Below are positions 12,020 through 22,778 of a DNA stretch of 64,000 bases, one piece after another (the stretch's first letter is position 1; each line of letters starts with the position of its first letter). The notes under the pieces were generated by a model, which saw only the letters and a list, made by a program, of their open reading frames with translations, was not told where the DNA came from and did not search any database. Source of the DNA: Apostichopus japonicus (taxonomy: Eukaryota > Echinodermata > Holothuroidea > Aspidochirotida > Stichopodidae); contig NC_092581.1 in the NCBI RefSeq assembly GCF_037975245.1, positions 14,041,303-14,105,302 on the forward strand, in the 5' to 3' direction. The position numbers and the translations under genes were made by a program.

Positions 12020-13093
12020 CAGTGGCGGCGGAACCGGGGGGGGCTTGGGGGGGCTCAGCCCCCCAATAAAAAAGTTGAGGGGGCAAATGCATGATAAGCC
12101 CCCCCAATATTTACCAAGGCTCCGAAACGTGCATCTGCCAATTTTTCAATGCATATACTTTCAATGCACACGTATACTCTATAGGTGTAATAATTTTAGT
12201 AATTGCTGGGGGAGCCTCGGCCCGTCCCCTGGCTATAGACCACATTGTCACCCCAACCGCGTCTTCACGCCCCGTGAAAAGTGTAAGCAGTGAGTGTGAG
12301 TACCGGTAAGCGTAACACAACTTCGTCTTAGGCCAATGACTTGCCTCATTTCAGCCAGTTCTCCAACATCCCCTTACTTAGTGGCGGAGCGTCCATATAT
12401 ACAGTCAGGGGGCGGATGCCCCCCCCCCTGACGGACTCAAATGGACTGCTGGCGCCCTTTTCAGCTTTTCACTACTTTTTACTTATTCGCGATTTTTGAC
12501 TATTTTATTGCGCTCTCATATACCTATTGACATTTGTCATATTCTGTTGGTGTAATTTTCCGACAAAATGGCGACGACACCTATTTATTCTCCATTTATC
12601 TGCAAATTAGCAAGGCCCCGGAAAGGGTCATTTCCTGCAATCTAGGGAGTATCTTTACTCAAAAATTTTCTGTACGCTCCGCGCCAACCTGTGGTGGCGC
12701 TCCGCTTAGATAGTGTCGAAAGCGCCCCTACAGACCATTCTTGCCCTCCATGACCAATACCCTAGCTCCGCCACTGCCCTTACTACACTCAAAAGCATCT
12801 TTGCGAGTTCACTACGAGTAATAGCTACTCTCTTAAAAAACCATCGAATATACAAATTACAATGTTTTTACAGACTTTTACGTGCAATCTGAGAAATTTC
12901 AGGCTTGAGACCCATATTTTAGGGCTAGGTATTCGCAGCATAAAACACTCGGAAAGTGCCGTTTCCGGCCATTTGGGGGTTTGAAAAAACCCAAAATTTT
13001 CTTGTTCGCTCCGCGCCAACCGATGGTGGCGCTCCGCTTAGATAGTCTCCACACATTAGCCCCCCCAATAATTTTTCCGTTCCGCCGCGCCTG
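12020..13093 (+). mobile_element. hAT-type non-autonomous transposon (1074 bp), copy A
   Basis: Starts CAGTGGCGGCGGAAC and ends with the inverted form of CAGGCGCGGCGGAAC. It is flanked by a perfect 8-bp duplication, GCATTAGA, at 12012-12019 and 13094-13101. The 8-bp duplication and CAG...CTG ends define the hAT superfamily. No transposase remains; short ORFs inside are not recognisable. It is itself interrupted by a smaller hAT element (12379-12776). Confidence 0.85.
12379..12776 (+). mobile_element. Small hAT MITE nested inside the larger hAT element (copy A)
   Basis: Ends TAGTGGCGGAGCG...CTAGCTCCGCCACTG are inverted repeats, with the first base changed from C to T. Perfect 8-bp target duplication CCCTTACT at 12371-12378 and 12777-12784. 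Length 398 bp, non-coding. The same insertion at the same site is present at 23100-23505. Confidence 0.85.
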
Positions 13094-13135
13094 GCATTAG
13101 ACGTTTCTTTTTGCGCGAGTCTTCACACCCTTTAA

Positions 13136-15600
13136 CCATTTTCCATTACGTCTTCTTACTTATCATTTGGATCATGTGGGAGAGGATTTCCACCCCTATC
13201 CTTTGACTATCTTCAAGAAATAGCAATGGAAATGATATCGATTATTAACGATCTCACTCGTTAGTTCTTGATGTATTCCTGTATGATTTGAATGGGACCA
13301 CACACTCTGGTTTGTCACATATAATTATGTAACGTTGGCAACATTTTGTATTTTTATTTAATTTTGGTAAACTATCAGACTTATCTTGCTCATTAGTTTA
13401 ACTTTATATTTCTTCTTTTCCAGCTTTTGAAGATTTTGGTTACCAAAGTTTGTAACCAGATCTTTGAGAGACTTATTTCATGTCAGACTTCAACTATTTA
13501 TCTTTTTTCCTGTTTATAGTGTGTCTTGAATATCAGGAGATTTTTATTTCAAGCAAATTACATCGCAAACAAAATTATACTGAGGCTTTGTTTACATTTA
13601 TTTAGGAGTCAGATCCAAAGACCCAAAAAATGGACCAAAAAATGGACCAAAAAATGAGAAAAAACTATCCACATCGCTTTTGTATCAATCTGCATTCCTT
13701 TTATCAAGTTGTGTAAATATTAAGTTATTTGAAAGATTGGGTATCGTGACATTGCTACATATTTGTTCATTTCCATACTGCACAAATCTGAAGTGAAACA
13801 AAATTTAGGTTAGAAAAGGGACGGAAGGGGGTGGGGGTGGAGCAGGGCGAGGAAGCTACAGACCTGGGGGTCAATTAGGGCACCAGGGACATACGGATAA
13901 TAATAATGTATTTTTATTTTCGTAATATTTTTATTTTTGTAATATACTCAAAGGGGAGTAAAGACATCAAATAGGTGGTACCTGGTGATATAACTGTGTT
14001 TTTTTGCATGTATTGTTTGAACTTATATTTATCTCTATTCTATAAATGTATTTAGTGATTTTTATTTTATTTTATGTTATGTTTTATATTATGCCTTGGT
14101 AAAATTTTGGAAATTTATGTAAAGTCATTGTATCTTATTATTGTACTTCAGAATATGTCATAATAATTGTTGTGGTTTTAGGAACAAGGTTTGTAAATAG
14201 CACCAGCTGGAAAAAAATATTACAGAGCAGACTTTTATTTTCTTAGATATCATGATTTTATGTGTAAATATCTTTAAACATGCAAGGTTACTGCCGTTTG
14301 TAATTCGTATGATTCTTCCCAAATTCATGACAGAAATTTAGATAAAATTGATTTAAGAAGGGAAGAAACATTTGTCAAAAAGAACAAACAAGCAAAGTTT
14401 AAATGTGAAACGAGACAAGGTACGTGAGACTGAGAGCAAATGGAACAACAGAAAGTTTTTTTTTTTTACTATGAAGCATTTTACTATAAGGCATTTTACT
14501 ATGCAGTCACTTCATGAAAAAAAAGACGTTTTGGCATAGTTTTCTATAGAACACGAATAAATGATTTTGATAAAAGAAAGATTTACCACTTTTATGGACA
14601 TTGCATCATAACAAATTGGTGTTAATAGCATCCAATTAAGATATATAAAGAGATATAAAATTCAAGGAGGTTATTAGATAATAAATGTCGTTTTTATAAT
14701 ATTTTACTCACATGTAGAATATCCTATTGTTAGGTATCGGGTGCTGGTTTGGTCAAGAGGATTTAGGTCACCCAGGTTTGTGTCCTTTGTCTCTTGTTGT
14801 TTGTTTCCTTTTATATCATTGTTCCTTTTGTTTCATAAATACAATAGAGTGAATCATACATGAAACATGCAGTACACAATAAAATTAATAAAATGAAGAA
14901 TAGACCAATAACTAATTGAAACTTTGTACTGATATGAATGTGGTGCAAATTTGGTAACAGGCTTGATTGACTCCACAATTTTCATTCTGCATTTTAGAGG
15001 CACATTTCATAGAGCTACCAATCCGAACAATATTTTAGTTTAACACCCTCCTCCCACCCCCCCCCTTCACCCCCTCCCCCTTTAAAATTGTAAGCTACTG
15101 TAATGTTTTAAGAGATGTCAGATAACACACATTGGATCCATAACTAGTCTGTGCAATATGTTTATATGTTCACCAACTAATTATTCTTGGTTCATATTTT
15201 CATTCATTTGGTTTTATTTTTGGTTATCTCAGAACAATGGAATAAATATTGTATTCATATTAAGATATTAAATGTAATCTGGCTATGCACTGTTCACATC
15301 ATTTGTTCTTTTCTGTTGACTCGTTTGTTTTTGATTTTGTAACAGCTCCCCCAAATCGCAGAAAAAATACTACAAATATTAACAGCATAATAAACTAAAT
15401 CATTCCTAACTCTTTCCTAAACATTGCAACCTGTCACAGACTCACAGTATCTTGGGATTGTTCTGAATTTTGAGGCTTTTTTGTAGTTTTTTCAAAAAAA
15501 ATGTAGAGCTCAACTTGCAGCTTGCATGCATGTAGGCGTGATAATAACCGTGAAAACATTTCTCAAGACTGGGACCTTTGATATCTCACACTTGGCAGAG
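13136..15600. other. Intergenic stretch between LRRK2-like gene and RWDD1
   Basis: AT-rich sequence with poly-T, poly-A and C-rich runs (for example 15045-15075). No ORF with recognisable similarity, no intact tRNA and no clear transposon ends. It probably contains the 3' UTR ends of the two convergent genes, but I cannot place polyadenylation sites. Confidence 0.5.
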
Positions 15601-15850
15601 GTGTTCCCAATATCTCAGTGGTTAACGCCGGTGCCTTTCAATCATAAGGTCCCGAGTTCGAGTCACTCCAAGATTAATGTATGTCGTTCAGTTACAGAGT
15701 TGTTGACAATTGACAATTCATAATCATGGAGGTTAAATATGAATCTAAGAGACTTGACTTCGGTCAGCTTGCGGCTTTGATAAGTCAATGATGGCTTCTT
15801 TGCGAGTTCCTGCTTGCAGGAGGATCTAAAATACATATATACATAAATAC
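15600..15850 (+). mobile_element. tRNA-derived SINE, copy 1
   Basis: Head CAGTGGTTAACGCCGGTGCC (A-box-like) and GAGTTCGAGTCAC (B-box-like), then a body containing CAGTTACAGAGTTGTTGAC, TTCATAATCATGGA and GAGTTCCTGCTTGCAGGAGG. It ends in an AT-rich (ATACAT)n tail. Closely similar to 41556-41815 and, in reverse orientation, to 28405-28650. Confidence 0.8.
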
Positions 15851-16378
15851 ATATGGAGCACAAGAAACCCACTGCTTCTTTTGGGAGGTTCATTTGAGGT
15901 AATAGCAAAGGCCAAAATATAACAACCTAATGAATATGGTATCTCAAGATTGGAATTTGGGTTATCTCATATTTGTTGAGTGGATGTCCCACATTTAATA
16001 CAAGTGGGTTTTTTTTTTTTTGGGGGGGGGGGTTCTTCCAGTGTTGGTCAAAGGTTATTTGAGATTGGCAGAAACCATACTGTGAACATCTTGTTATCAT
16101 GATATCATAAGAAGGGTTCTAATTATAATTAATATAATGTAAATATTTAAAGTTGAAATCTTTTGTGCACCTTTTGTCTGAAATGATCCACTACTCAATT
16201 ACACAATTATGAATGACTTATGGACCATAGGGCAGCATTTTTAGGCCCAATAAACTTACGAGCTACATCAGGGGTGATACACAGATCTTCAGTCCTCCAA
16301 CGCCGGATCAAATCGGCAAGACAGAGTACATGTATTCCCCCTACAGCAGACACAGCTTCCCCCTTACGATCTGATACA
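15851..16378. other. 3' region of RWDD1
   Basis: Lies downstream of the RWDD1 stop codon (minus strand). Holds a poly-T/poly-G run at 16007-16032 and nothing recognisably coding. Read as 3' UTR or intergenic. Confidence 0.4.
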
Positions 16379-19300
16379 TCAGCTGTCGTCTGCTAAGTCT
16401 AATTCTGCGTCTAAGTCGAGATCGTCTATCTCCTGAAAGAGGGATTCGTCTACCTCTACTCTGTCACCTGAAGGAGGATCAACGACGGATTATTTAGAAA
16501 TGCTGGTCTCGGAAATTACATATTCTTTCCTTGTATTATATCTATGCTTATTCTTTGCTTTAACTTTTTCAAGCATTTCTACATGGGTTCCATCTCGACC
16601 CCTTCCTCCCTCCCTCCCTTCACCTCACCTCCCCTCCCCCTCTCTCAATGCAAATATGTTCCTACACTCCTATGTATAGGCACTAATTGACTGGAAAACC
16701 GATCCTTCATATGTATGGTCGGGTAGAGGACTTTCTTAAGTAGTGATTCATGCTAACAAAAAAACGTAATCTACGTCAAGGCTGACACTAATCCATACAC
16801 ATATACATATATATATAAAAATACATGTACATCAACATACTTTTGAAAAGTAACTAGCTCTGGAGTGCATGTATGTATAACAGACTTGAGAAGCTTATTT
16901 ATAAAGTGGTTTGTAAACATACATGCATCATATGCTGAAAAGTGTAACTTACTTTCATCCAAAAGGTCCATATCTGATGTATCTAAATTTTGGTCTGTCA
17001 TGAAAAGTTCCTTTCCTGTTATGCAAAATCAAAATTCAACATGGGTTATCATGTTTAGAATGTAGTCTGCGGCTAGCGAGGTCTTCTAAACCCTTATTAA
17101 TGCATAACCTTGCAGCAAGGAAATGCGTGGAATTTATGTACTTTGGGGAATTTTGTTTACAAAGCCTACTTGTGGTAAGATAAGTGAAATATAATTATGG
17201 ACAAAGTACATGAAGCGATTTCTGATCATTGATTTCCCATATGTGAAGCAACATCTATGTTTGGTACAAGATTTGACTGCAGTCTGCAAGATCAATTTGG
17301 TAATATAGAAATCAAATATAACTATATTATAAATATATAAGTCATTGAGGTTAATGTGAAAACAACCAACAAAGATATCACGTTCACCTGTAAGTTTTTT
17401 ATTTCCACCTTCGTTTTGTTGTGTCTTGCTCTTCAACTCTGCCATCTCTTGATCAAACTGTTCCTTCCAAGATAGAAACGACTCTATCGTGACCGGTGTT
17501 CCTTTGAGTATCTTATCCTAAAAAGAAAAGGGAGATACTTTTAAAGGTAACTGTTTGTATTGACAGACGTCTTGATGTAACACACAGTGCAGTGAAATGT
17601 TACAACCCACAGTACATGACAGTATGTGACCACAATATAAATCAAAATTAAATGTTTGTGCCGTGACAAAGGAACTACACGACATTCAAACTTCAACTTA
17701 GACATTTGGATTGTTGGTGAACATGTGAGTAGTAGAAGTAAAACAATTTCTACAATATGATAATCACAGAAAACTATCCTCCCACAATTTGGACACATGA
17801 GACTAAATATTTTGTATACTGAACTAGTAACAGATGGGACACACAACAACAGATTGCTTTCTTATCAAGACTCTCAATGCAACTTAAGTTATCATCTGGC
17901 TGAACTATTCAGAAAAACTCATCACTACCAGATTTCCATACTTTTGATAAGGTTAATAGGACTAATGACCCCAAACCTGCGACCAAAACTGCAATGAACG
18001 AGACCGTTAGTTATACGTCATAATATAAAATACAAACTTATGTTGACACTTTCTTTAATTTCAATGAAAAATGTTATCAAACTCAACGGGAACAAGAATT
18101 TAACCAGATGAAAGAGTTACAGTACTTCCAATTAATAATAGACAACAGTTTGAGAGCATGGTGGCTAACTGGCTAAGGCGTCGGACTCGTGATCCAAGGA
18201 TTGCTGGTTCGATTCCTGCCTAGTTCATTACGTTGTGTCCTTGGGCAAGATGCTTTATCTCACTTGCCTCTCTCCACCCAGGGGTTAAATGGGTACCTGT
18301 GAGGTAACTTGTCATTGGGCGCAGTATATAACTGCTGCCGACTGGAGAGATTGTCTCTGGGACAGGATATCATTGACCAGGGGTAATAAAACGTCTGTAA
18401 AGCACTTTGAGACTTATCGCTGGTATAAAGCGCTATATAAAAAGCAAATATTATTATATTATTACCCTCTCTTCCTCTGCAATTCGTTTAACCTCCTCTT
18501 CTCGCTCTAATTCTGCTTCCTTCTCCTTCTTCAAGTTATCGATCATGTCATTTAGAAACTCCTGGGTAGCAGAAACCAATGCAAACACCATGGCCATCCC
18601 AAGATTTTCTTCTATCTAAAACAAAATCAAGTTCAGGTTCGATATTTCAGTTTCCCATATACATTACCATTCACAGGTTTGACAATCTTCTTTGCACACA
18701 AAAGCCCCCATGCTTATACATGTAGAGTAGACTTGGTATGGTACCTATGCTAAAGAAGGCGTCAGTGGTCCATGCTTGACAGAAGTACATTCCTCAAAAT
18801 CTGGGCAGTTAACTGGCTGATTAACAGTGGCATTAGCCATTCGCCAGTTGAAAAATCGAGGGTCTGGCATTTTTCTGACGACAGACATCAATAACATCAA
18901 CACACAGTAAGTCAGTTAACAACCGTCGGTCAAAGAATTGGCACGATTTCTGAATTTAACATAATGTAACTTCACATCTCATAACAGATAAAGCAGTCTA
19001 GGTCTTATTAATACAGCGAGGGCGATGTACACAAGCAATGTCATGCAAAAATTGGAGGGAAAATCGTCACTAATGTTTAAAGGGATGCCGAAAGAATATG
19101 TATGTGCCACCACAATGACTTGTACATATGAAGGCAACTGTGGAAAGCTATAGACCTGCATAGCAATGGGAAGAGCTACATCATGTAGCCTACATGTATG
19201 CTAGTGCTTGCTTATCTCCAGCTGAATGTGTTTGTTTACCTGTTGTTCGAGGATCTGCTTCAGGTTTTCTAGGTGGCTTTCTTGTAGAGATTCATCTGGA

Positions 19301-20235
19301 ATCACCTGATACTCCGGTGCTTCATCTGGATATGTAGGGGTATAGGTGAACTGGAGGGTGACCTCAAGGGGCCCTGGTGAGGCAAACATGGCAGACAATA
19401 AGATAACAGACCCACCGGCTACATTTTCTTACTACATCAGGTTGACTTTAAAGTGGTCTGACAGTCTGAAGCAACTTGACTCTTTGTTGAACAACCAAAA
19501 ATCAATTAAGAGTCCCTTGTGTTATACTCAATGGATAGTTCTGGTTCATTCACCTTTGGATCACCATATAGCCATTAATTAATAACTAGCCCTTCAATTT
19601 TAAAGACTCACCATCTTCCAAATCGTCTGTTTCTTCTGAAGACACAGTTATCTTGAAAGTATGGAATGGTTCGTCAGAGAGCACTAGTTAAAAAGGAAAA
19701 CGAGTATTAAAGACATAAACAAAGTGATAGGCCCATGCAGTTGTCCATTGACCTTGTACTTTAGTACTTTTGTATTGCATACCATTAGATCTCCTGTATG
19801 TTTTGTGTTTGGCCTACGAACCATACTATTATTATGAAAATCAGTAGATCACACAGATTGCCAAACTGTACAATGTCTGTTCAGATTTACATCTAGCCTG
19901 TCCTCGCAAGTAACATTGGCAATGACATGTAGGTCATGCCTATTTATCTTGTAGTCTTGTATCCAAGTTAGGCCATGTCATCCTGCCTATTTATTTTCCC
20001 CAGGCGTAGATCTGTTCGTTTCGTTCGTCTTGGTATGTTAGTCTTACGCTATGTCTTAGCCAGGCGGTGCAGTAAAAGCTAGCCTAGCCTGTGGAACAGC
20101 ATAGGCCTATGATAGGCTAGATTCAACGTGTTGCCAAAAAGACAGGTCCTGTCATATTATACCTGTAAATTCATCAGGATAGATGGATTCCAGCGCCTCA
20201 ACTTCATTCGTTTGTTCTTCTTTGTAGTCAGTCAT
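16379..20235 (-). CDS. RWDD1: RWD domain-containing protein 1 (DRG family-regulatory protein 2 type), complete
   Basis: Minus-strand gene of seven coding exons: 20163-20235 (ATG at 20235), 19612-19683, 19240-19373, 18466-18615, 17388-17517, 16953-17015, 16379-16467 (TGA). They join to 711 nt, 236 aa, against 243 in the human protein. Residues 1-115 or so form the RWD domain: MTDYKEEQTNEVEALESIYP start, FTYTPTYPDEAP with the conserved YPDEAP near 63-68, and EENLGMAM. Residues 118-143 are a charged helix rich in K and E, likely coiled coil. Then GTPVTIESFLSWKEQFD (DFRP-type C-terminal region), LDTSDMDLLDE, and an acidic tail DESLFQEIDDLDLDAELDLA. Family members bind the GTPase DRG2, which follows from the family, not from this sequence. 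The donor of exon 18466-18615 (GTAATA) falls in the tail of a SINE. The gene is convergent with the LRRK2-like gene and divergent from HGD. Confidence 0.93.
18157..18463 (+). mobile_element. tRNA-derived SINE with (ATT)n tail, antisense in RWDD1 intron 4
   Basis: Pol III boxes are visible: GTGGCTAACTGGCTAAGG (A box) and GGTTCGATTCC (B box, near 18208). The body has GTGTCCTTGGGCAAGATGC and CCCAGGGGTTAAATGGGTAC, and ends AAAGCGCTATATAAAAAGC plus an (ATT)n tail at about 18449-18463. The tail abuts the last base of RWDD1 exon 18466-18615, so the exon's donor dinucleotide is read from it on the other strand. Confidence 0.85.
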
Positions 20236-20467
20236 CAGTACAGTGCGTCTCCCATCTATATTCTGCAAATCTAAAATCGCTGGTACATCATTCGACGGAA
20301 GGACTCTGCTAAGTGCTTATTACTAGTTTCTACTACGACAGGCGTAAGTACCTACTCATGGTTAACCTTACCGTTTTCTGTTTTACTTTTCGTGTATCAT
20401 GCTTCCTCAACGGGCAAACTATATGAAAGATGACAAACGATAGTGTGAACCATGTCTAACCACACAG
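20236..20467. promoter_or_regulatory. Sequence upstream of the RWDD1 start (putative 5' UTR/promoter)
   Basis: Immediately upstream of the minus-strand ATG at 20235. No TATA box or CpG island is evident by eye, and further 5' UTR exons are possible. Called only by position. Confidence 0.3.
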
Positions 20468-21534
20468 TCACGACCATATATGTATAGCAGAATCTATGTC
20501 CCACAGCTTGAGGGCCGCTGGGGCGACATCATCACATGATGATACGACACAAGCTTTCCACAAACGATCGTCAGCTGTACTCATAATTATGAGCTGGTTG
20601 AAGTCCATCCCAGTCCAGGTTTTTATGTTGTCAAGCCAGGTTTTAATCGGCCTGCCTCTCCTTCGTACCCCATCTGTCAGTCCTTGCAATATAGTGTTTG
20701 CCAGCCTGCCAGGTGGTTCTTCTGTCTCATTACAAGACCAAACCACTGAAGTTTAATTACTTCTTTTCACCACCCAGTGTTGAAAAGAAGGTTCCTGTTC
20801 CCCTGTGAAACTCTCCGTTGTTTGCCATACTTGCTTGTTCGTGGTACTGCGAAGTGTAATGGATCTGGAGAAGTCTCCGGTCTACAGTTCATTTCAAAAG
20901 CATTTATTCGCTTTTTAAAGTCCACGTTTCGCACCCATACAGGAACACTGTTGTTACTAGTGCTCTCAGGAGACCCATTCTAGTTTTTCATTGTGATGTT
21001 CTTATGATCTTATCCCTCCAGATGGGCTTCAGATTTGCCACTGAAAATGCTGCAACTGCGATTCTGATCTTAATCTCTTGCACTGACTTTGCATCATCCG
21101 TGATTGTTGCCCCTAAATATTTGAACTGAGCCACTGTTTCAAGTTCTTGACCTACAATATGTACCGTTACTTCTTCGACAGAACCCACCTTCATGACCCT
21201 CTGTTCTTCTCAGCATTGGTTTCCATGCCAAGTTGCTTTGCACTTTCCTCTAGTCTTCTGGTAAGAGGGGTAAGTTCCTCCGGTTGTCCTGCTACGAGGA
21301 CATTGCAATGTCATTTGCAAATCTTAGGTTGGTAATAGTTCTTCCCCCAACGTTACTCACTGTCCCCTCAAATACCCATCCAGAGTTTCCATCACGATAT
21401 ATTCTAGGAATATATTGAACAATGTTGGTGGATAACAGACATCCTTGCCGGACCCCAACTCGGCGGGTGTGGAACCAATCGCTGATTTCATCTCCCATTA
21501 AGACAGCACTCTTGGATGCTTGATACAGGGCCAC
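20468..21534 (-). pseudogene. Decayed non-LTR retrotransposon (LINE) reverse transcriptase, 3' part
   Basis: Three frame-broken pieces on the minus strand, in order: 21534-21292 with RT motifs RVGVRQGCLLS and TNLRFANDIA; 21194-20988 with FKYLGATITDD and EIKIRIAVA; 20746-20468 with RRRGRPIKTWLDNIK and DDRLWKACV. This is the palm-to-C-terminus order of LINE ORF2. The catalytic FADD is FAND here, and frameshifts separate the pieces, so it is dead. The endonuclease part is not recognisable. The clade (CR1-like, RTE-like or other) cannot be set by eye. Confidence 0.8.
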
Positions 21535-21619
21535 GATCGCATTTACAATTCCCTTGCTAATGTTAAACTTCCTTATATCTCAAACAATCCATTTTACCAG
21601 ACCCGGTCATAGCTCTCTT

Positions 21620-22778
21620 GAAGTCGATGAAGTTATGGAAAGTGGTTTCTGGTCAGTACAGTATTTCTCATTCATTAGAGTAGAATATAAGTTGTTATAT
21701 TCTGCGCTGCTATGGTCACGACCCGTTAGTGTCGACAAATTATTTTGGAGGGTCGAAAAATTATTTTGAAGAGTCGCCAAAACTGGGGAAGAAAAGTTGC
21801 AGTAATTTGTAGAAAAAAGGTGGCAAATTGTTATAGGCATAAATTTCAAAATTTGCAAAATATAGCAACATTTTGAAAACTAACCTCTTCCCTTACGCCC
21901 TTTCCCATGAAACAACCATGAGGGACGTACATTCACCATTTTTCAAGGGGAATGGGTAGAGTCATTTTGGCCTTTTGGGACCGACTACCTTAGTGAAACC
22001 GCCTTCGTTGCAACAAAAGCAGCATCTTGTTTTGTAAAATAGAACTGCACACTGGTGTTGGCTAGGAGTACAGAGTGAAAAGCAATATGCCCCGGCCGGA
22101 AATTCCAGCATAAATTTAGAAGACAAACAATCATGTCAGAAGTCTGAACTACTCTAAAATAAAGTGTTTCTCTAAGCCCTGGTGAGGGCCCAGTTGGCAA
22201 AGCCCTTAGAATTAGCTGCAACTTATTCAGACATTTTTGGCACCGAAATAGCATCGACTTGGGACTGACTTTTGTTTGATATTCACTATAGGAGACCTTG
22301 GATATATATCGATAACCGCCTCCCTGGACATCTCCCCCTGAAGTTATCATTCAGCATAGGTACATAGGATAGGACGTCACCAGCCCGGATAAAAGGAAAG
22401 TTTATATATGTTTGGAAGGAAACCCCGTAACTAGACTTAACTTAGTGTCACAGGTCAATGAACAACAAAAATGTGTCAGTGACGTCAATGAACTCACTCG
22501 ATCATGTTTTGACATTTTAAGACCTATATGATCCTATCACTCTTCTGATTCAGTGTGTGTCTTCCAACTTCTAAGTGATGTCCATTATTGATGATGACAT
22601 CACGAGCAATCTGATTGGCTGAAAATTCCGTACCTGTTTGGGGAAACAAAAATTCGCAACCCGGTACCGCAGCTGTCGCAAGTTAGAAATTGATAAAATT
22701 AATAAGGTAGAATTATTATTTACAGTTATGTAAAATGATTTCTCCAATATTTCTCAGCCTAGGGTTTCTCGTGACTAC
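21620..22778. other. Intergenic stretch, no recognisable gene
   Basis: Some short ORFs (for example 21985-22350 minus) without recognisable motifs. May include the degraded 5' part of the LINE. Nothing else supported. Confidence 0.4.

Larger units (their letters stand above)
11681..13135 (+). mobile_element. TTAA-flanked non-autonomous DNA transposon (copy A), split by a nested hAT element
   Basis: Outer ends are TTAA (11681-11684) plus AGGCATTGAAGACTCGC on the left, and on the right the inverted GCGAGTCTTCACACCC followed by TTAA (13132-13135). These are terminal inverted repeats with a TTAA target duplication, the hallmark of Kolobok and piggyBac type elements. Without the inserted hAT element (12020-13093 plus its duplication) the outer element is about 370 bp and non-coding. 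A partial second copy is at 23844-24117. Confidence 0.8.

Noticed and set aside
12045-13019. ORFs inside the hAT element (and their mirror images at 22735-23850)
   Set aside because: No transposase motifs; they differ between the two copies and follow the non-coding body of the element.
18157-18235. Candidate tRNA gene
   Set aside because: It has A and B boxes but is continuous with a SINE body and (ATT)n tail; stems are imperfect.
21985-22350. 121-residue minus-strand ORF upstream of copy B
   Set aside because: No known motif, no splice partners and no family likeness; probably chance.
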